A DNA stretch of 64,000 nt, taken from assembly GCA_965229115.1 (NCBI GenBank), contig CBDDIR010000003.1:3224001-3288000 (forward strand), in the 5' to 3' direction. Below, in pieces: positions 1-7,884 of this stretch (position 1 is its first letter; every line of letters starts with the position of its first letter). This stretch comes from UBA7672 sp965229115 (GTDB lineage Bacteria > Pseudomonadota > Alphaproteobacteria > Caulobacterales > Hyphomonadaceae). The notes below the pieces were generated by a model. It was not told the origin of the DNA. It did not search any database and saw only the letters and a program-made list of their open reading frames with translations. Made by a program: the position numbers and the translations under genes.

Positions 1-437
1 ATGTCGATGTCGATTACCGGGTCGGGACGGTCGAGGGGCTGATCGCGGCGGGCGAGCCGCTGTTCGACATCGTTCTGGCGCTGGAAGTGATCGAGCATGT
101 GGCCGACCCGGCGCAGTTTCTGGCCGATTGCGCAAAACTTCTGAAGCCCGGCGGGCTGTTGGTGATGGCGACGCTTAACCGTACCGCGAAGGCGTTTGCG
201 CTTGCAGTTGTGGGGGCCGAGCATGTTCTGCGCTGGTTGCCGGTGGGGACTCATGAATGGTCGAAGTTCGTAACGCCGGCCGAAGCAAGCGCGGCCTTAA
301 CCGGCGCCGGGCTTGCTGTGCAGGAGGCTGTCGGCGTCTCATTCTCGCCCCTTTCGGGACGATGGTCGCTGGGGCGGGATACCGCCGTGAATTACATGAT
401 CGTGGCGACCCGGCCGGAGGAACCGGCCCGGAGCTAG
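1..437 (+). CDS. ubiG: UbiG, ubiquinone O-methyltransferase (3' part only)
   Basis: This is the C-terminal part of a SAM-dependent methyltransferase; the frame is open from the first bases, so the start lies before the window. The visible residues FDIVLALEVIEHV match the UbiG pattern that follows the SAM-binding sheet (usually F-D-V-V-x-x-M-E-V-x-E-H-V). They are followed by a KPGG turn and a C-terminus ending NYMIVATRP, also typical of UbiG. The family carries out both O-methylations in ubiquinone synthesis at the inner membrane. A general class I methyltransferase cannot be excluded because motif I is missing from the window. Confidence 0.85.
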   Translation, partial: VDVDYRVGTVEGLIAAGEPLFDIVLALEVIEHVADPAQFLADCAKLLKPGGLLVMATLNRTAKAFALAVVGAEHVLRWLPVGTHEWSKFVTPAEASAALTGAGLAVQEAVGVSFSPLSGRWSLGRDTAVNYMIVATRPEEPARS

Positions 438-466
438 GGATTGAGAGATAGGGTTTACGGAAGACG

Positions 467-1264
467 ATGGCTGAGAACGGCCGCATCTTCATCGACGATC
501 TGGAGGGCGTGCAGCTGCCGCCCCGGTCGCTGGAGTCGGGTCCGGTAAAGCCGGGCGCGGATGAGCGCGACGAGTGGCTGCGCCGCCGCAACATGTCTGC
601 CGAGCAGGTGGAGTTCGGCGACGAGGATCCCTACAGCAACAAGTATGTCCGCTCCGATGTCGATGAGACTCCGGGGACGATTTTGCATTACTGGTTCGGC
701 TATGCTGTCGAGCGGCCGCAGGTGATGCAGGACCGGATGACGCTGTGGTTTGGCGGCGGGTTCCAGCTGGACCGGATTATCGCGAACAGGTTCAGCGATG
801 TGGTGGCGAAGCTGGCTTCGGGCGAGGCGTATCGCTGGGCGGCGAACGGGATCGAGCAGAGGCTGGCGGCTGTGGTGGCGCTGGACCAGTTCTCAAGGAA
901 TATCTTCCGGGGCACGCCGGCGGCTTTCGAGAATGATGGGCTGGCGCTGAAGCTGTGCAAGGATGCGATGGCGAGCGGCGATGACATGAAGCTTTCGCCG
1001 GTGGAGCGGTGGTTCCTGTATATGCCGCTGGAGCATTCGGAATCGGCGAGCGATCAGCGGCGGAGCGTGGAGAAGTTCGCTGAGCTGCTGGAGCAGGCGA
1101 CGCCGGAGATGAAGCCGCATTTCGACAGCGCTTATGACTTCGCCAAGCGCCATGCGGCGGTGATCACCAAGTTCGGACGCTTCCCGCATCGCAATGCGAT
1201 TCTGGGCCGGACGTCGACGAGCGCCGAGCTGGCGTTCATCAAGAAGACGCCCCAGGGATTCTAG
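467..1264 (+). CDS. DUF924 family protein
   Basis: 265 aa. The core from about residue 68 carries DUF924 hallmarks: a start like ILHYWFG, then LDQFSRNIFRGTPAAF, then ERWFLYMPLEHSES. The fold is an all-helical TPR-like repeat; no biochemical role is established that I know of. The ATG follows a GGAAG ribosome site by three bases, which supports this start although it gives roughly 65 extra N-terminal residues that are acidic and look disordered. It begins 29 bp after the ubiG stop, so co-transcription is likely. A shorter protein starting at Met45 is possible but has less support. Confidence 0.8.
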   Translation: MAENGRIFIDDLEGVQLPPRSLESGPVKPGADERDEWLRRRNMSAEQVEFGDEDPYSNKYVRSDVDETPGTILHYWFGYAVERPQVMQDRMTLWFGGGFQLDRIIANRFSDVVAKLASGEAYRWAANGIEQRLAAVVALDQFSRNIFRGTPAAFENDGLALKLCKDAMASGDDMKLSPVERWFLYMPLEHSESASDQRRSVEKFAELLEQATPEMKPHFDSAYDFAKRHAAVITKFGRFPHRNAILGRTSTSAELAFIKKTPQGF

Positions 1265-1286
1265 GGATGGGGTTTTAGCCCCTCGC

Positions 1287-3680
1287 CTACGCTTTTCCGA
1301 CCAGCTTCAGCCATTCGTCCTCGGTGAGGACTTTGACGCCGTGCTTCTGGGCGTCGGCGAGCTTGGAGCCTGCGCCCGGGCCGGCGACCACGAGGTCGGT
1401 CTTGCTGGAGACGGAGCCGGAGACTTTGGCGCCGAGTTGGAGCGCCTGCGCCTTGGCTTCGTCGCGCGTCATCTTTTCCAGAGAGCCGGTGAAGACGACG
1501 ATCTTGCCGGCGACGTTGCTGTTGGATGTGTCGGCGATCTTGTAGGGCTCGATGGTGACGTTCTGGAGCAGCGCTTTCAGGACGTCGCGATTGTGTTTCT
1601 CTGCGAAGAAATCGACGAGGGCTTCGGCGGCGACTTCGCCGAGGCCGTTGATGGCGGCGAGTGCGATGAGGTCTTCGCCGGGTCGCCCACTGGCGGCTGA
1701 CTGCACTTCTTTCCGGAAAGTCGACCAATCACCGTATTCGCGAGCGAGAGCCGCCTTCTGACTCTTGTTCAGCGATGCCGTTTTCTTCTTCTCGCTCTCG
1801 GCCGGAAGCTCGACAGCTTCAAGCTGCCCTTCCAAAGAGTTGTCTAACGATCCGATGAGCTTCGAAGGAATGTTTGCCGCCGCCTCAAGAAGTCTATCGC
1901 GAACGATGGGACCAATACCCTCTAGCGCCTCGAGACGACGGTACGCATCATTCGGACGTTGCTTAGCGGCGTTGGTGACGGCTTCCTGCAGGGATTCGAA
2001 CGTGCCGAAGTGGCGGGCGATCAGCAGCGCGTTGGTTTCGCCGATGTGGCGGATGCCGAGGGCGTTGATGAAGCGGTCGAGCGGCTGCGTGCGCGCCTTG
2101 TCGATAGCGTCGCGAAGCTTCTTGGCGGAGGTTTCGCCATAACCTTCCCACTCTTCCAGCGGCGGCTTGCCGGCTTTCTCGATCTGTTTGTCGAGCATGA
2201 AGATGTGCTGGGGCGCGGTGATCACGCCGGCCTCGAAGAATTCCTCGATCTGTTTCGCGCCGAGACCTTCGATGTCGTAGGAGCGGCGGGCGACGAAGTA
2301 TTTCAGGCGCTCGACGGCTTGCGCCGGGCAGATGAGGCCGCCGGTGCAGCGGCGATCAACGTCTTCCTCGCCATCGCCGGAGCCGCGCACGGCTTCGGAG
2401 CCGCAGAACGGGCATTTGTGCGGGAACTTGAACGGCGTTGCATCCTTCGGGCGTTGGTCTTCGACCACGCGGACGATCTGCGGGATGACATCGCCGGCGC
2501 GTTGCACGACGACGAAATCCTTCAGCTGCACGCCGAGGCGCGCGATCTCGTCTTCATTGTGGAGCGTGGCGTTGGAAACGACGACGCCGCCGACGTTGAT
2601 GGGCGCTAGGCGCGCGACAGGCGCGAGCTTGCCCGTGCGGCCGACCTGGATGTCGATGCCGAGGAGTTGGGTAATCGCCTGCTGCGCTGGGAATTTGTGG
2701 GCTGCGGCCCAGCGCGGGCTGCGTGAGACGAAGCCGAGGCGGTCCTGCCAGTCGAGACGATCGACCTTATAGACGACGCCGTCGATATCGTAACCGAGCT
2801 TGGCGCGGCGGGCTTCGATGTCGTGGTAGATTTTCAGGAGACCTTCGGCGTCGGTTGCGCGGCCCATGGCGGGGTTCACCGGCAGGCCCCATGCCTTGAA
2901 CTTCTCGACGGCTTCCGTCTGCGTCTTGGCGAACTCTTCCGAGATGAAGCCCCAGGTGTAGGCGAACAGCTTCAGCGGGCGGGCGCGCGTGATCTCGGGA
3001 TCTTTCTGGCGCAAGCTGCCGGCGGCGAAGTTGCGCGGGTTGGCGGGGACTTTGCGACCGGCTTCGGCTTCCGCATCGCGCAGACGCTCGAAATCCGACA
3101 TCAGGATGTAGATCTCGCCGCGCACTTCGATGCGAGCGGGATGGCCCTTCCCCTTCAGCTTTTCCGGAATGTCCTTGATGGTGCGGACGTTGGCGGTGAC
3201 GTCTTCACCCACGGCGCCATCGCCGCGCGTGGCGGCGCGGACGAGCACGCCATCTTCATAGAGCAGCGAGATCGACAGGCCGTCGATCTTCGGCTCGGCC
3301 GTCATCGCGACTTCGTCGTCTGGCTTCAGATTGAGGAAGCGGCGTATGCGGGCGAAGAGATCGACCACGTCTTCATCGGCGAAGAGGTTGTCGAGCGAGA
3401 GCATCGGCTTGAGGTGGGTGATCTTGCCGAAGCCGCCCGTGGGCGCGACGCCGACCGTCTGGCTGGGGCTGTCGGCCTGCTTCATCTCAGGGAATTTTTC
3501 CTCGATCGCGTTGAGGCGATTGCGCAGGGCGTCGTAGTCCGCGTCGGTGAGCTCGGGGGCGTCTTCCTGGTAATAGGCCGCGTCTGCCGCCGTGATGGCT
3601 TCGGCGAGCTTTTTATGCTCGGCCTTGGCGGCGGCTTTTGTGAGTTTCTCGACGGGGGTGGGTGCGGATTTCTTGGCCAT
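1287..3680 (-). CDS. ligA: NAD-dependent DNA ligase LigA
   Basis: 797 aa. It seals nicks in duplex DNA using NAD+ and joins Okazaki fragments. Domains in order: Ia with the YYQxDxPxxxDxxYDxL-like start; adenylation domain with the catalytic lysine in AEPKIDGLS and the RGDGxxGEDVT motif; OB fold; Cys4 zinc finger (CPFCG, then CTGGLICPAQ); helix-hairpin-helix repeats (GIRHIGE, LEGIGP, INGLGEVAAE); C-terminal BRCT (GKIVVFTGSLEKMTRDEAK). It is longer than the E. coli enzyme (671 aa); a Lys/Glu/Ser-rich stretch of roughly 60 residues is inserted among the helix-hairpin-helix motifs. It lies downstream of recN on the same strand, with a palindromic repeat pair in the gap. Confidence 0.97.
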   Translation of the reverse strand: MAKKSAPTPVEKLTKAAAKAEHKKLAEAITAADAAYYQEDAPELTDADYDALRNRLNAIEEKFPEMKQADSPSQTVGVAPTGGFGKITHLKPMLSLDNLFADEDVVDLFARIRRFLNLKPDDEVAMTAEPKIDGLSISLLYEDGVLVRAATRGDGAVGEDVTANVRTIKDIPEKLKGKGHPARIEVRGEIYILMSDFERLRDAEAEAGRKVPANPRNFAAGSLRQKDPEITRARPLKLFAYTWGFISEEFAKTQTEAVEKFKAWGLPVNPAMGRATDAEGLLKIYHDIEARRAKLGYDIDGVVYKVDRLDWQDRLGFVSRSPRWAAAHKFPAQQAITQLLGIDIQVGRTGKLAPVARLAPINVGGVVVSNATLHNEDEIARLGVQLKDFVVVQRAGDVIPQIVRVVEDQRPKDATPFKFPHKCPFCGSEAVRGSGDGEEDVDRRCTGGLICPAQAVERLKYFVARRSYDIEGLGAKQIEEFFEAGVITAPQHIFMLDKQIEKAGKPPLEEWEGYGETSAKKLRDAIDKARTQPLDRFINALGIRHIGETNALLIARHFGTFESLQEAVTNAAKQRPNDAYRRLEALEGIGPIVRDRLLEAAANIPSKLIGSLDNSLEGQLEAVELPAESEKKKTASLNKSQKAALAREYGDWSTFRKEVQSAASGRPGEDLIALAAINGLGEVAAEALVDFFAEKHNRDVLKALLQNVTIEPYKIADTSNSNVAGKIVVFTGSLEKMTRDEAKAQALQLGAKVSGSVSSKTDLVVAGPGAGSKLADAQKHGVKVLTEDEWLKLVGKA

Positions 3681-3739
3681 GTGGGGTGTATAAGGGGGCC
3701 GCGCGCGCGTGTGGAGGGGTTTGTGAGCCCCTCGCTCGT

Positions 3740-3848
3740 GCTTCGACGGACGGCCCGCTTTGCGGGCCTGCTCAGCATGAGCGCTTAAGCGGCCGGCGGT
3801 GGTGTAGCGCTCATCCTGAGCAGCCGCGTAGCGGCGTCCGTCGAAGGA
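3740..3848. repeat. Inverted pair of a dispersed palindromic repeat
   Basis: Two copies of a roughly 42-bp element face each other between recN and ligA: 3740-3784 (CTTCGACGGACGGCCCGC...) and 3807-3848 (GCGCTCATCCTGAGCAGCCG...). Each has its own internal hairpin (for example GCCGCGTAGCGGC). The second is the reverse complement of a third copy at 10884-10925 with one mismatch in 42 by hand. The form is REP-like; in RNA the pair would fold into one long stem. The role is unknown. Confidence 0.8.
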
Positions 3849-3861
3849 CGCGCGCGTAAGC

Positions 3862-5556
3862 TCAGGCCCCTGCCAACAACCTGCCCGCGGCTGCGCGTGC
3901 TTCTTTTGTTACGCTTGCGCCGGCAAGCATTCGCGCGATCTCTTCCTTGCGGGCTTTTGCGCCGAGGGTGTCGATGGAGGTGGTGGTTTCGCCGGCGGCT
4001 TCGGCTTTTGAGACTTTCAGCTGGCGCGATGCGGCAGCCGCCACTTGCGGCGAGTGGGTGATGGCGAGGACCTGCTTGTCCTTGCCCAGACGCGCGAGGC
4101 GTTCGCCGATGGCGGCGGCGACTGCGCCGCCGACGCCCATGTCGGCTTCGTCAAACACCAGCGTACCGGCGGGCGAGGAACCGGCGAGGCAGACACTGAC
4201 CGCCAGAGCGAAGCGGGCGGTTTCGCCACCAGAGGCGATCTTGTCGAGCGAGCCGAAGCCGGCGCCGGCATTGGTTTCGACCTCGAAAGCGACGTCATCG
4301 CGACCAGCCGGGCCGGGTTCGGCGCGCGGATAGATCGAGACGCGGAATTTTGCCTTCTCAAGTTTGAGAGGTCCGAGTTCCACGGAGACAGCCTTGGCGA
4401 GTTTCTTCGCGGCGGCTTCGCGTTTGGCGGTGAGACGACCGCAGGCGTCGTCGTAAGCGGCGCGGGCTTTTGCTTCGGCTTCGAGGGTTTTGGCGAGCGC
4501 GCCGTCGGAGTGTTCGATCTCGTCGAGCTGCATGCGCAGACGGCGGCGCAGGGCGGCGAGTTGGTCTGGATCAACATCGTGCTTGCGGGCGGCGGCGCGC
4601 AGCGCGAACAGGCGCGTTTCGGAGGCTTCGAGCGCGGCAGGCGAAAACTCGCACGCGCTGGAGGCGTTTTCGAGCGCGGCGCGGGCTTCGCCCGCTTCGA
4701 TCAGCGCGCGTTCGAGGCTTTCGCAGGCGGCGCGCATGCGAACCGCGAGATCGGACGATGCGCCATCGCCCGTAAGGCCAGGCGCGGAGAGCGCACGCGA
4801 GACGGCGCGGCCGGCATTAGACAAGGCGTTTTCGATATTGGCTTTCGAGAGCTGGTGGACGGCGGATTCCAGCGCCTCGGCGACACGTTCGCCCGCCTGC
4901 ATGGTGGCGCGATCGAGCGCCAGCTTCTGCGTTTCGCCTTCGTGCGGATCGAGGCCGTCGAGTTCGTCGAGCGCGTGGGAGAGCCAGGTGCGTTCGGACG
5001 CCGCCCGGGCGATGCGGGCTTCGAGCGCGATGCGCGCGTCTTCGGCGCAGCGCAGCGCCGTCCATGCGCGGGAGACTTCGGCGAGCAGGGTTTCGGATTT
5101 CGCCCAGGCATCGAGCAGGATGCGATGGCGCGAGGGATTGAGCAGGCCCAGCCCTTCATGCTGGCCATGAATATCGGCGAGCAGCGCGCCGGCTTCTTCA
5201 AGCAACGCCGCGCTGACGGGGCGATCGTTGAGGAAGGCGCGCGCGGATGAGCCGCGCTTCAGCACGCGGCGGAAGACCAGCGGCTCGTCGCCGAGATCAT
5301 CGAAGCCGCGCGATGTCAGCAACGCGCGTACAGGATGGTCGTGTGTTGCATCGAAGGCGGCGGTCACACTGGCGCTGTCGGCGCCGGGACGAATGAGGCC
5401 CTGCCCCGCCCTTGCCCCTAGGGCAAAGCCAAAGGCAGACATGAGGATCGACTTCCCCGCCCCGGTTTCGCCGGTGAGCGCGCTGAAGCCATCGCCCGGA
5501 TCGAGATCGAGCGCGCGAACAAGGACAAAGTCCCGAATGGAGAGACCGGTCAGCAT
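3862..5556 (-). CDS. recN: DNA repair protein RecN
   Basis: 564 aa from the chosen start. RecN is an SMC-like ATPase that acts early in double-strand break repair. The N-terminal half has Walker A GETGAGKS near residue 30, a long Ala/Glu/Arg-rich coiled coil fills the middle, and the C-terminal half has the signature DKIASGGETARFALAV and Walker B LVFDEADMGVGG. A start 13 codons upstream is open, but MLTGLSIRDFVL matches the family N-terminus and has an AGAGG site upstream, so 5556 is preferred. It is codirectional with bamD upstream and ligA downstream, the usual alphaproteobacterial grouping. Confidence 0.96.
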   Translation of the reverse strand: MLTGLSIRDFVLVRALDLDPGDGFSALTGETGAGKSILMSAFGFALGARAGQGLIRPGADSASVTAAFDATHDHPVRALLTSRGFDDLGDEPLVFRRVLKRGSSARAFLNDRPVSAALLEEAGALLADIHGQHEGLGLLNPSRHRILLDAWAKSETLLAEVSRAWTALRCAEDARIALEARIARAASERTWLSHALDELDGLDPHEGETQKLALDRATMQAGERVAEALESAVHQLSKANIENALSNAGRAVSRALSAPGLTGDGASSDLAVRMRAACESLERALIEAGEARAALENASSACEFSPAALEASETRLFALRAAARKHDVDPDQLAALRRRLRMQLDEIEHSDGALAKTLEAEAKARAAYDDACGRLTAKREAAAKKLAKAVSVELGPLKLEKAKFRVSIYPRAEPGPAGRDDVAFEVETNAGAGFGSLDKIASGGETARFALAVSVCLAGSSPAGTLVFDEADMGVGGAVAAAIGERLARLGKDKQVLAITHSPQVAAAASRQLKVSKAEAAGETTTSIDTLGAKARKEEIARMLAGASVTKEARAAAGRLLAGA

Positions 5557-5776
5557 GACCAAGCCTCTATCACGAAAAGAACGAAAAGGGAACATGCAAA
5601 CTGCGGATCACGGCAGCGCGACGAGAAAGCCTATGTCCCTCATGAAAAAATGGAAATCAGAGAACGCAGTCGTGATGGTTTCGCCGCGTGACGTACCCAT
5701 CATTCAGAGCGATAAGCTTGGCTCAAGCAACCGGCCAATCCCCCGAGCATTGGGGCCGGTGTTGGGAGAATCCATC

Positions 5777-6370
5777 ATGAAGAAGTTCCTCGCAGCGGCC
5801 GCCTTTATCGCCGCCGCCGCTATCGCCGCGCCTGCGTTCGCTGCTCTCGAGAAAGGCGCTGTCGCGCCGGAGTTCTCGGCCAAGGGCATGCTGGGCGGCA
5901 AAGAGTTCACCTTCAAGCTCGCCGACGAGCTCAAGAAAGGTCCGGTGGTGATGTACTTCTTCCCCGCCGCTTTCACGAAGGGCTGCACGGTCGAGACGGC
6001 TGCGTTTGCCGACAAGGCTGAAGAGTTCAAGGCTGCCGGCGCGACGCTGGTTGGCCTGACCGCCGGCGCCGCGATGGCGGATGGCAAGATGGTCAACGCT
6101 TCGGACAACCTCGCGCGTCTCGCAGAGTTCTCGAAAGAGCATTGCCGCGACAAGTTCCCGATCGCTGCGGTCAGCGGCGACACGGTGAAGGCTTACAACG
6201 TGGTGCTCGGCGCCAAGCCGGACTGGAGCGACCGCACGTCCTACGTGATCGCGCCGGACGGCAAGATCCTGCTCGCCCACACCGACATGCAGCCGATGAG
6301 CCACATCGAGAAAACGCTCGAGACGGTGAATGCGTACAAGGCCGCGCACGCGCAGCACGCCAATCACTAG
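5777..6370 (+). CDS. Exported peroxiredoxin (AhpC/TSA, BCP/PrxQ-like)
   Basis: 197 aa. It probably reduces peroxides in the periplasm. The signal peptide (MKKFLAAAAFIAAAA...APAFA) should be cleaved before ALEKG. The thioredoxin-fold core has the peroxidatic motif AAFTKGCTVET, where PrxQ/BCP proteins normally have PxxFTxGCT, so the usual first proline is replaced by alanine. The start follows GGGAGA with seven bases between; upstream in-frame codons encode no sensible protein. It is the only plus-strand gene between recN and bamD and is followed by a strong terminator, so it is probably monocistronic. Confidence 0.88.
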   Translation: MKKFLAAAAFIAAAAIAAPAFAALEKGAVAPEFSAKGMLGGKEFTFKLADELKKGPVVMYFFPAAFTKGCTVETAAFADKAEEFKAAGATLVGLTAGAAMADGKMVNASDNLARLAEFSKEHCRDKFPIAAVSGDTVKAYNVVLGAKPDWSDRTSYVIAPDGKILLAHTDMQPMSHIEKTLETVNAYKAAHAQHANH

Positions 6371-6392
6371 GTTTTGGCTGTAGTGAATGATG

Positions 6393-6427
6393 ACACCCCT
6401 GCGGGCAACCGCGGGGGTGTTTGTTTT
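6393..6427 (+). terminator. Rho-independent terminator of the peroxiredoxin gene
   Basis: The hairpin ACACCCC...GGGGTGT has a GC-rich core and is followed by TTGTTTTT, 22 bp past the stop codon. Confidence 0.85.
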
Positions 6428-6430
6428 TGG

Positions 6431-6466
6431 CTTGGGCAATTGGCAATGGGCAGTCGGCAATCGAGC
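6431..6466 (+). repeat. Left arm of the 36-bp inverted repeat
   Basis: Reads CTTGGGCAATTGGCAATGGG then CAGTCGGCAATCGAGC. It lies directly after the peroxiredoxin terminator and 14 bp beyond the stop codon of the four-helix-bundle gene. Confidence 0.85.
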
Positions 6467-6480
6467 GCTGATTTCTGGCG

Positions 6481-6867
6481 TCAGGGCTCTGGGTGATTGT
6501 CGGTATTCTGTATGGAGCGGATCAGGGATCGGAGCATCCTGCCGATCTGTTCGCACTGATCGAGAGGCGCTGCAGTGGCGTCTCGCGAAACTAGATCAAC
6601 GCGCTCGCTCAGCAACAAATGCGTCTCCAGTTCCTTGAGTGAACCTTGGGCAATGCGCAAGGAATGGACGTATGCGCCAGTGGTCTCGCGGCCATAACCT
6701 TCAGCAATGTTTGCAGGGATCGATGCGGCTGAACGACGGATCTGTGAGGTCATTCCAAAGAGTTCTTCGCGTGGAAAAACCTTGGTAAGACGATAACACG
6801 CCTCGGCAAGCGTCATGGCTTCCTGCCAGACACGCAGGTCTCTGTAAGTCTGAATTCCCCCGGCCAT
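6481..6867 (-). CDS. Four-helix bundle protein (S23/IVS family)
   Basis: 128 aa. The pattern YRDLRVWQEAM, then LFGMTSQIRRSAASIPANIAEG, then LRIAQGSLKELETHL is diagnostic of the four-helix bundle family first found encoded in 23S rRNA intervening sequences; relatives include the Avd accessory protein of diversity-generating retroelements. The cellular function is unknown. The start is placed at MAGGIQTYR, with AGGGG five bases upstream; an ATG six codons earlier is also open. No 23S rRNA gene or reverse transcriptase is in the window, so this is a free-standing member. It sits inside a 36-bp inverted repeat and interrupts the peroxiredoxin-bamD interval. Confidence 0.9.
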   Translation of the reverse strand: MAGGIQTYRDLRVWQEAMTLAEACYRLTKVFPREELFGMTSQIRRSAASIPANIAEGYGRETTGAYVHSLRIAQGSLKELETHLLLSERVDLVSRDATAAPLDQCEQIGRMLRSLIRSIQNTDNHPEP

Positions 6868-6908
6868 CCCAACCCCTAGGCACACGCCAGCCGGAGACCA
6901 TTATGGTC

Positions 6909-6944
6909 GCTCGATTGCCGACTGCCTATTGCCCACTGCCTAAG
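6909..6944 (-). repeat. Right arm of the 36-bp inverted repeat
   Basis: Begins GCTCGATTGCCGACTGCCTA and holds two tandem 14-bp units that differ at one base (TTGCCGACTGCCTA and TTGCCCACTGCCTA). It lies between the four-helix-bundle start and the bamD stop. Its bases 6921-6941 match a solo copy at 41481-41501 in 20 of 21 positions. Confidence 0.85.
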
Positions 6945-6959
6945 AGGCGAATGCCTCGA

Positions 6960-7793
6960 CTAGAACAGCTTTCCGATGCGTTCGAACATGTTGAAGCCGG
7001 CTTTTGCATCCGGGGCTTTGGGGAGTTCGACGCCCTGGCCCTGCATCAGGGCGTAGCTGTCGGCGTACCAGTCGGTGCCGGGATAGTTGTAGCCGAGAAC
7101 GGCGGCGGCCTGCTGGGCCTGACCGATGAGGCCGATGGAGATGTAGGACTCGACCAGGCGATGCAGCGCTTCGGCGACGTGCGTGGTCTGCTGGTAGTCG
7201 GTGACGACTTTGCGGAAGCGGTTGATCGCGGCGAGGTGTTCGCCGCGGTTCAGGTAGTAGCGGCCGATTTCCATTTCCTTGCCGGCGAGCTGGTCCTTGA
7301 CCATGTCGGTCTTGAGCTCGGCGTCGCGGGCGTAGTCGCTCTCGGGATAGCGGGCGATGACTTCGTTGAGCGCCAGCAGGGCGAGATCCGAGCGGGCCTG
7401 GTCGCGGCCGACGTCGATGATCTGGTCGAACTGGCAGATGCCGACGAGATAATAGGCGTAGGGCGCGCCGTCGCCGCCCGGGTGAAGCGAGATGTAGTCC
7501 TGAGCGGCGGAGATCGCCTTGTCGTAGCTGCGCGAACGGTAGTGGGCGTAGGACGACATCAGCATGGCGCGCTGGGCCCACGGCGAATACGGGTGCTGGC
7601 GCTGGACTTCGGTGAACTGGGCGGCGGCCATATCCCAGTTGGCGCGGTCGAGGCTGCGCAGGGCTTCGTTGTAGATCGTCTCCACCGGGCGTTCGACATA
7701 GGCGACCTGGTCGCCCTTGTTGCCGCCGCCGCAGGCCGTGACGGCGAGCGTGGCGCCAGCGAGGAGAGCCATCCGGAAGGCGGTGGAGCGCAT
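6960..7793 (-). CDS. bamD: Outer membrane assembly lipoprotein BamD
   Basis: 277 aa. BamD is the essential lipoprotein of the BAM complex, which inserts beta-barrels into the outer membrane. A lipobox LAVTAC gives the lipidated cysteine at about residue 21. It is followed by TPR-type repeats: YNEALRSLDRANWDMAAAQF, PYSPWAQRAMLMSSYAHY, and PESDYARDAELKTDMVKDQLAGKEMEIGRYY split over repeats 4 and 5. The last segment closely follows the BamD family. It sits in the ftsZ-lpxC-bamD-recN-ligA gene order common in alphaproteobacteria, with the DUF4349 gene immediately upstream on the same strand. Confidence 0.96.
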   Translation of the reverse strand: MRSTAFRMALLAGATLAVTACGGGNKGDQVAYVERPVETIYNEALRSLDRANWDMAAAQFTEVQRQHPYSPWAQRAMLMSSYAHYRSRSYDKAISAAQDYISLHPGGDGAPYAYYLVGICQFDQIIDVGRDQARSDLALLALNEVIARYPESDYARDAELKTDMVKDQLAGKEMEIGRYYLNRGEHLAAINRFRKVVTDYQQTTHVAEALHRLVESYISIGLIGQAQQAAAVLGYNYPGTDWYADSYALMQGQGVELPKAPDAKAGFNMFERIGKLF

Positions 7794-7884
7794 GAAGTCC
7801 TCACTTCGACAGAAGCCGGAATACAGAAACCCGGCCGTTCTAGACCAACGGCCGGGGGTCGTCCAAGACCATTAGCTGCGGCCT

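Larger units (their letters stand above)
6431..6944. mobile_element. Inverted-repeat-bounded four-helix-bundle cassette (candidate)
   Basis: A 36-bp sequence at 6431-6466 recurs in inverse orientation at 6909-6944 with 32 of 36 positions identical by hand. Both arms are built from two 14-bp direct units of the type TTGCCGACTGCCTA. They enclose exactly one gene, a four-helix-bundle protein, with 14 bp from its stop to one arm and about 41 bp from its start to the other. The inside looks lower in G+C (55-58% in three 60-base lines counted) than the flanks. No transposase is present, so mobility is inferred only from the architecture. Confidence 0.5.

Noticed and set aside
6481..6867. 23S rRNA intervening sequence or diversity-generating retroelement
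   Set aside because: There is no rRNA, reverse transcriptase or template/variable repeat nearby; the protein family alone does not show either.
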